NCBI GenBank assembly: GCA_025360425.1
Contig: JANYCD010000046.1
Location: 1-64,000, forward strand
Direction: 5' to 3'
Source of the DNA: Sterolibacteriaceae bacterium
Lineage (GTDB): Bacteria; Pseudomonadota; Gammaproteobacteria; Burkholderiales; Rhodocyclaceae
DNA length: 64,000 nt
The translations under genes were made by a program, and so were the position numbers. Shown here piece by piece: positions 59,674 through 64,000 of the stretch. The number at the start of each line of letters is the position of its first letter. Position 1 is the first letter of the stretch. Under the pieces are notes generated by a model, which was not told the DNA's origin, did not search any database, and saw nothing but the letters and a program-made list of their open reading frames with translations.

Positions 59674-60570
59674 ATGGCGGAAATCACCGCAAGCATGGTC
59701 AAGGAACTGCGCGAGAAGACTGACGCGCCCATGATGGAATGCAAGAAGGCATTGACCGAAACCGGCGGCGACCTGACAAAAGCTGAGGAAGTGCTTCGGG
59801 TAAAACTTGGCAACAAGGCATCCAAGGCCGCAAGCCGGATTGCCGCTGAGGGTATTGTCGGGATTCACGTCTCTGCCGATGGCAGACTGGGCGCAATGAT
59901 TGAGGTGAATTGCGAAACCGATTTCGTCGCCAAAAACGATGATTTTCTGGCCTTCACCAAGAATCTTGGTGAACTCGTTGCCAATGGCAATCCCGCTGAT
60001 GTCGTTGCATTGGCAGCGATGAATATTGGCTCGTCAACGGTCGAAGCGACTCGCACTGCCTTGGTCGGAAAAATTGGTGAAAACGTCTCGATCCGACGCT
60101 TCGTTCGCATCGCTGCCAAGGGCAAGTTGTCCACCTATATTCACGGCGGTGCCAAAATCGGCGTGTTGATCGACGTTGTTGGCGGTGATGAGCAGCTGGC
60201 CAAGGATCTGGCGATGCATATCGCCGCATCCAAACCCAAGTCGCTGGATTCTTCCGGTGTCGCTGCCGAACTACTGGAAACCGAGCGCCGCATTGCCATT
60301 GAAAAAGCCCGTGAAGCCGGCAAGCCTGAAGCCATGCTGGAGAAAATCGCTGAAGGCACGGTGCAGAAATTTCTCAAGGAAGTAACGCTGCTGGGTCAGG
60401 TCTTCGTCAAAGCCGAAGACGGCAAGCAGACGATCGAACAGGTGTTGAAGAGCAAAAATGCATCTGTCGCCAGCTTTACGCTGTACGTCGTTGGTGAAGG
60501 TATCGAGAAAAAGTCCAGTGACTTTGCAGCCGAAGTTGCTGCACAGGCCGCTGCAGCTGCCGGCAGATAA
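59674..60570 (+). CDS. tsf: Elongation factor Ts
   Basis: A 298-residue nucleotide exchange factor of EF-Tu. N-terminal UBA-like domain ([21 protein letters not shown] at 6-26), followed by the core with [12 protein letters not shown] and [14 protein letters not shown] precedes the ATG. Follows rpsB after a palindromic repeat. Confidence 0.98.
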   Translation: MAEITASMVKELREKTDAPMMECKKALTETGGDLTKAEEVLRVKLGNKASKAASRIAAEGIVGIHVSADGRLGAMIEVNCETDFVAKNDDFLAFTKNLGELVANGNPADVVALAAMNIGSSTVEATRTALVGKIGENVSIRRFVRIAAKGKLSTYIHGGAKIGVLIDVVGGDEQLAKDLAMHIAASKPKSLDSSGVAAELLETERRIAIEKAREAGKPEAMLEKIAEGTVQKFLKEVTLLGQVFVKAEDGKQTIEQVLKSKNASVASFTLYVVGEGIEKKSSDFAAEVAAQAAAAAGR

Positions 60571-60576
60571 TTTCTT

Positions 60577-61299
60577 ATGGCCGCCGACAAACCTGCTTTC
60601 CGGCGCATCCTGCTCAAGCTGTCGGGTGAGGCTCTAATGGGTGATGACGCCTACGGCATCAACACCGTCATGCTCGGTACCATCGTCGCCGAAATCAAGG
60701 CGGTGGTGGATCTAGGTGTGGAAATGGCGATTGTCATCGGCGGCGGCAATATTTTCCGGGGTGTTGCGGGCACTGCGACCGGCATGGATCGGGCGACTGC
60801 GGATTACATGGGCATGCTGGCGACGGTGATGAATGCGATGGCACTCTCCGATGCGATGCGTCAAGCAGGGCTCAACGCACGAGTCCAGTCCGCGCTGAAT
60901 ATTGAGCAGGTAATAGAACCTTACATTCGTGGCAAGGCCATTCGCTACCTGGAAGAGGGCAAGGTGGTCATATTTGCCGCGGGTACCGGCAACCCGTTCT
61001 TCACCACCGATACCGCAGCGGCTCTGCGTGGTTCTGAAATCGGTGCGGAAATTGTGCTCAAGGCGACCAAGGTCGACGGTATTTACTCGGCTGATCCAAA
61101 AAAAGACAAGTCTGCAACCAGGTTCTCGAAGATCAGTTTCGACGATGCAATCGGTCGTGATCTGAAGGTGATGGATGGCACTGCGTTTGCCTTGTGTCGT
61201 GACCAGAAGTTACCGATCAACGTTTTTTCCATCTTCACTCCCGGCGCATTGAAGCGGGTCGTGATGGGTGAGGATGAAGGTACGCTGGTTCATTGTTAG
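60577..61299 (+). CDS. pyrH: Uridylate kinase
   Basis: A 240-residue hexameric UMP kinase of the amino acid kinase fold. [14 protein letters not shown] at 9-22, [32 protein letters not shown] and the lysine in [13 protein letters not shown]. Starts 7 nt after tsf; probably translated in the same operon. Confidence 0.98.
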   Translation: MAADKPAFRRILLKLSGEALMGDDAYGINTVMLGTIVAEIKAVVDLGVEMAIVIGGGNIFRGVAGTATGMDRATADYMGMLATVMNAMALSDAMRQAGLNARVQSALNIEQVIEPYIRGKAIRYLEEGKVVIFAAGTGNPFFTTDTAAALRGSEIGAEIVLKATKVDGIYSADPKKDKSATRFSKISFDDAIGRDLKVMDGTAFALCRDQKLPINVFSIFTPGALKRVVMGEDEGTLVHC

Positions 61300-61335
61300 T
61301 ACCATGGGATCAATAGCTGGCACTAGGAGTGTGCG

Positions 61336-61893
61336 ATGATTGCCGAACTCAGGAAGTCCACCGAGCAGCGTATGCAAAAAAGCCTCGACGCCCTCAAGAG
61401 CGACCTTGGCAAAGTACGCACCGGTCGCGCCCATACGGGCATTCTTGACCATGTTCAGGTCGACTATTACGGTTCGGTGATGCCGATCAGTCAGGTTGCC
61501 AATATAACGCTGATCGACGCGCGCACGATCGGAGTCCAGCCTTGGGAAAAACCGATGGTCGCCAAGGTGGAAAAGGCGATTCGCGATGCCGATCTGGGGT
61601 TGAATCCCGCGACGCAAGGCGATGTAATTCGGGTGCCGATGCCGGCGCTGACGGAAGAACGTCGTCGGGATCTGATCAAGGTAGTCAAGCACGAGGGCGA
61701 GAATGCAAAAGTCGCCATTCGCAACCAGCGCCGCGATGCCAACAATCATCTCAAGGAAGCTCTCAAGAAAAAAGAAGTTGCCGAAGATGAAGAGCGACGT
61801 ACCCAGGATGATATTCAGAAGCTCACTGACAGGTATGTGGCTGAAGTTGACAAGTTGCTTGCCGACAAGGAAAAGGATCTGATGGCCGTCTGA
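61336..61893 (+). CDS. frr: Ribosome recycling factor
   Basis: A 185-residue tRNA-mimicking factor that splits post-termination ribosomes with EF-G. Helical domain I with [20 protein letters not shown] at the N-terminus and [19 protein letters not shown]; domain II loop; C-terminal [27 protein letters not shown] before the ATG. Confidence 0.98.
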   Translation: MIAELRKSTEQRMQKSLDALKSDLGKVRTGRAHTGILDHVQVDYYGSVMPISQVANITLIDARTIGVQPWEKPMVAKVEKAIRDADLGLNPATQGDVIRVPMPALTEERRRDLIKVVKHEGENAKVAIRNQRRDANNHLKEALKKKEVAEDEERRTQDDIQKLTDRYVAEVDKLLADKEKDLMAV

Positions 61894-61914
61894 GGCCATC
61901 CTTTCGCGACCGCC

Positions 61915-62691
61915 ATGGCGTTCATCAGCTCTACGCGGGCGATCCCGGAAGCGCTTCAGGTGCCGCGCCATGTTGCCATCATCATGGATGGAAATGGCCG
62001 CTGGGCCCGCCGCCATTTTCTGCCGCGGGTCGCCGGCCACAAGCGCGGCGTGGAAACCGTGCGCACCATGGTCAAGGCCTGCATGGCGCGTGGCGTTGAA
62101 TATCTCACGCTGTTCGCTTTCAGTTCCGAGAACTGGCGTCGTCCCGAGGAAGAAGTATCGTTTCTGATGGGTCTGTTCGTTTCGTCATTGGAAAGCGAAC
62201 TGAACAAGCTGAATAGCAATGGAGTCAGGCTCAAGGTGATCGGTGACCTTTCCAGGTTTCCTCCAAGGTTGGTCGAAGTCATTCGCCAAGGCGAAGAGTT
62301 AACTGCCAAAAATTCGCGCTTGACGTTGACCATTGCGGCCAACTACGGTGGGCGCTGGGATATCGTGCAGGCACTAAACCACCTTTCCTCGCAAAACCCT
62401 GGGAAGGCTGGCGCTTATAGCGAGGACGACTTGGCCCCCCATCTGGCAATGGCCTATGCGCCGGAACCGGACTTGTTCGTACGGACCGGCGGCGAGCAGC
62501 GCATCAGCAATTTTTTGCTCTGGCAGCTTGCTTACACGGAATTCTATTTCACCGATCAACTATGGCCGGAGTTTGACGACGCTGCGCTTGATGCAGCGAT
62601 CGATTCGTATCGCTGTCGTGAGCGGCGCTTTGGGCGCACCAGCGAACAATTGGCCGCTATCCTGGCTCCAGCGGCGACAGACGATGCTTAG
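61915..62691 (+). CDS. uppS: Undecaprenyl diphosphate synthase
   Basis: A 258-residue cis-prenyltransferase. Catalytic motif [12 protein letters not shown] near 21-32, [20 protein letters not shown] and [19 protein letters not shown]. It produces the C55 carrier lipid for peptidoglycan and for the ArnC-type transferases encoded at 20973 and 28216. Confidence 0.98.
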   Translation: MAFISSTRAIPEALQVPRHVAIIMDGNGRWARRHFLPRVAGHKRGVETVRTMVKACMARGVEYLTLFAFSSENWRRPEEEVSFLMGLFVSSLESELNKLNSNGVRLKVIGDLSRFPPRLVEVIRQGEELTAKNSRLTLTIAANYGGRWDIVQALNHLSSQNPGKAGAYSEDDLAPHLAMAYAPEPDLFVRTGGEQRISNFLLWQLAYTEFYFTDQLWPEFDDAALDAAIDSYRCRERRFGRTSEQLAAILAPAATDDA

Positions 62692-63481
62692 GACGCGGAT
62701 AATCACCGCGTTGCTGTTGGCTGGGGGCTGTCTCGGTGTGTTGTTTTGGCTGCCAACCCCGTATCCCGGGCTTGCATTCGGTATGGTCGCCGCCATCGCT
62801 GCATGGGAGTGGGCGGGACTTATTAAAGCGGGGAAACTCGGACGTTGCGCATTTCCGCTGGTTACTGCGTTGAGTTGTTTCGCGCTATTTAATTGGCCGG
62901 GTTTGCAGTTTCCCGTGTGGTTAATAGCCGCCTTCTTTTGGCTAGGCTTGATTCCATTCTGGTTAAGCTTGCGCTGGCAACTGACATCACGTCCGTTAGG
63001 GTACTTCGTAGGTCTGCTTGTCATTGTTCCGACTTGGGCTGCCATGACCATGCTCCAAAGTATCAGCCCGATGTTGCTGCTTCTGTGCATGGCTCTGGTT
63101 TGGGTCGCAGATATCGCTGCCTATGCCGCCGGCCGTCTGTGGGGTCGGCACAAGCTTGCCATCCATATCAGTCCTGGAAAAACCTGGGAAGGCGCGATTG
63201 GCGCCGGAATAGCCGTCGTAATATTCGTTTTTGTGGTGGCCTACGTTTACCCGACCCCGGACGACCCGTTACAGCCGTCGCTGACCTGGGTTCCTGTATT
63301 GTTACTTCTGACAGCCGTCAGCATCGTCGGCGATTTGTTCGAGTCGATGATCAAGCGGCAAGCCGGTGTCAAAGACAGCAGCAATCTTCTTCCCGGTCAT
63401 GGCGGTGTGCTTGACCGGATCGACAGCCTGACATCAACGTTGCCGATACTCGCGTTTGCTCTGGCCCTGGTTCAGTCATGA
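62684..63481 (+). CDS. cdsA: Phosphatidate cytidylyltransferase
   Basis: A 265-residue membrane enzyme making CDP-diacylglycerol. About seven membrane segments; the C-terminal family signature is complete ([20 protein letters not shown], then [14 protein letters not shown]). ATG 62684 overlaps the last 8 nt of uppS; longer frames are artefacts inside uppS. Confidence 0.97.
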   Translation: MLRTRIITALLLAGGCLGVLFWLPTPYPGLAFGMVAAIAAWEWAGLIKAGKLGRCAFPLVTALSCFALFNWPGLQFPVWLIAAFFWLGLIPFWLSLRWQLTSRPLGYFVGLLVIVPTWAAMTMLQSISPMLLLLCMALVWVADIAAYAAGRLWGRHKLAIHISPGKTWEGAIGAGIAVVIFVFVVAYVYPTPDDPLQPSLTWVPVLLLLTAVSIVGDLFESMIKRQAGVKDSSNLLPGHGGVLDRIDSLTSTLPILAFALALVQS

Positions 63482-64000
63482 CCCGCCAGCGCCTCACCAT
63501 TCTTGGCGCTACTGGATCAATCGGGGTCAGTACGCTTGACGTTGTTGATCGTCATCCGGATCGCTTTGAGATTTTTGCACTGACTGGTTCTTCCCAGTTG
63601 GACAGGCTCGCCGCGCAATGCCGTCGTTACAACCCGAAATATGCAGTCGTTGGCTCGCTGCAGTCGGCGCAAAAACTTGCGGAACTGATCGGCCTGAATC
63701 ATCCCACCGAAATTCTTGCAGGCCTCGATGCTCTTGAAACTGTGGCATCTTCATCCGAAGTTGACACCGTGATGGCCGCCATCGTTGGAGCCGCGGGACT
63801 CAAGCCAACTCTGGCCGCAGTGAAGGCAGGCAAGCGTGTCCTGCTTGCAAACAAGGAAGCGTTGGTCATGGCAGGGCATTTGTTCATGACCGAGATAAAA
63901 AGTTCCGGCGCCAAACTGCTTCCGATTGACAGCGAACACAATGCCATCTTTCAATCGCTCCCGCATGCGTTTGAAAGTGGTCTGGAAAGATCAGGAGTAA
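63478..64000 (+). CDS. dxr: 1-deoxy-D-xylulose-5-phosphate reductoisomerase, cut by window edge
   Basis: First 174 residues of the second enzyme of the MEP isoprenoid pathway. NADPH motif [18 protein letters not shown] at 7-24, [10 protein letters not shown] at about 123-132, and the start of the metal site [16 protein letters not shown] overlaps the cdsA stop (ATGA). It is the seventh gene of the rpsB operon; uppS and dxr together supply the same lipid pathway. Confidence 0.97.
   Translation, partial: MTRQRLTILGATGSIGVSTLDVVDRHPDRFEIFALTGSSQLDRLAAQCRRYNPKYAVVGSLQSAQKLAELIGLNHPTEILAGLDALETVASSSEVDTVMAAIVGAAGLKPTLAAVKAGKRVLLANKEALVMAGHLFMTEIKSSGAKLLPIDSEHNAIFQSLPHAFESGLERSGV

Noticed and set aside
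58659..59825. Minus-strand frame of 388 codons opposite rpsB and the start of tsf
   Set aside because: Shadow of two ribosome-associated genes whose plus-strand proteins are unmistakable.

Overview
The window reads as a chromosomal segment of a betaproteobacterium. The order rpsB-tsf-pyrH-frr-uppS-cdsA-dxr, the smc-zipA-ligA run, the short form of QueF and the close match of most proteins to that class all point there. The CoA-dependent cluster at the left edge resembles clusters from steroid- or terpenoid-degrading Rhodocyclales/Nitrosomonadales relatives, but this placement is inference. No ribosomal RNA, CRISPR array, intact insertion sequence or prophage was seen.

Layout. 1-3252 is a minus-strand catabolic-looking operon (SnoaL-like protein, APH-fold kinase, two uncharacterised proteins, CaiB/BaiF CoA-transferase) with a TetR-type inverted repeat upstream. 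3608-7338 holds uvrB and dnaB, separated by a palindromic repeat and a cluster of DnaA-box-like sites. 7439-14506 is an accessory zone: a SpoIIAA-like protein, a frameshifted IS630-type transposase remnant, an orphan flgA, a reduced Csu-type (SCPU) chaperone-usher pilus cluster, and a truncated HDOD gene overlapping the end of the pilus cluster. 14527-17395 is phoH, bcp and a YbhN-like flippase. 17416-20957 is a decayed type III restriction-modification locus: a res gene missing its middle, a putative mod tail, and between them a DUF262/DUF1524 nuclease and a PIN/RHH toxin-antitoxin pair.

20973-32666 is a long overlapping minus-strand operon for 4-amino-4-deoxy-L-arabinose modification of lipid A (arnT, arnE-like, arnB, arnC, arnA as two genes, arnD). 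It continues into a second ArnT-like and a second ArnC-like glycosyltransferase and a BNR-repeat protein. GalU (50 kb) and UppS (62 kb) supply precursors for this pathway. 32830-35459 is alaA and hom.

35904-42944 is a complete DSF quorum-sensing locus: a GGDEF cyclase, RpfG (HD-GYP), RpfC (hybrid sensor kinase with HPt), RpfF (DSF synthase) convergent to rpfC, and directly upstream of rpfF a 3-ketoacyl-ACP synthase and an acyl carrier protein. The ACP/KS pair looks like a dedicated acyl supply for the signal synthase and is the most interesting functional inference here. A tRNA-Ser(UGA) and queF follow.

43756-51794 is a tightly coupled operon smc-zipA-ligA-galU-hpt. typA, mtnP-def, glnD and map come next. 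The window closes with rpsB-tsf-pyrH-frr-uppS-cdsA-dxr, with dxr cut by the right edge. Four palindromic intergenic repeats, two of them the same type, lie between genes.
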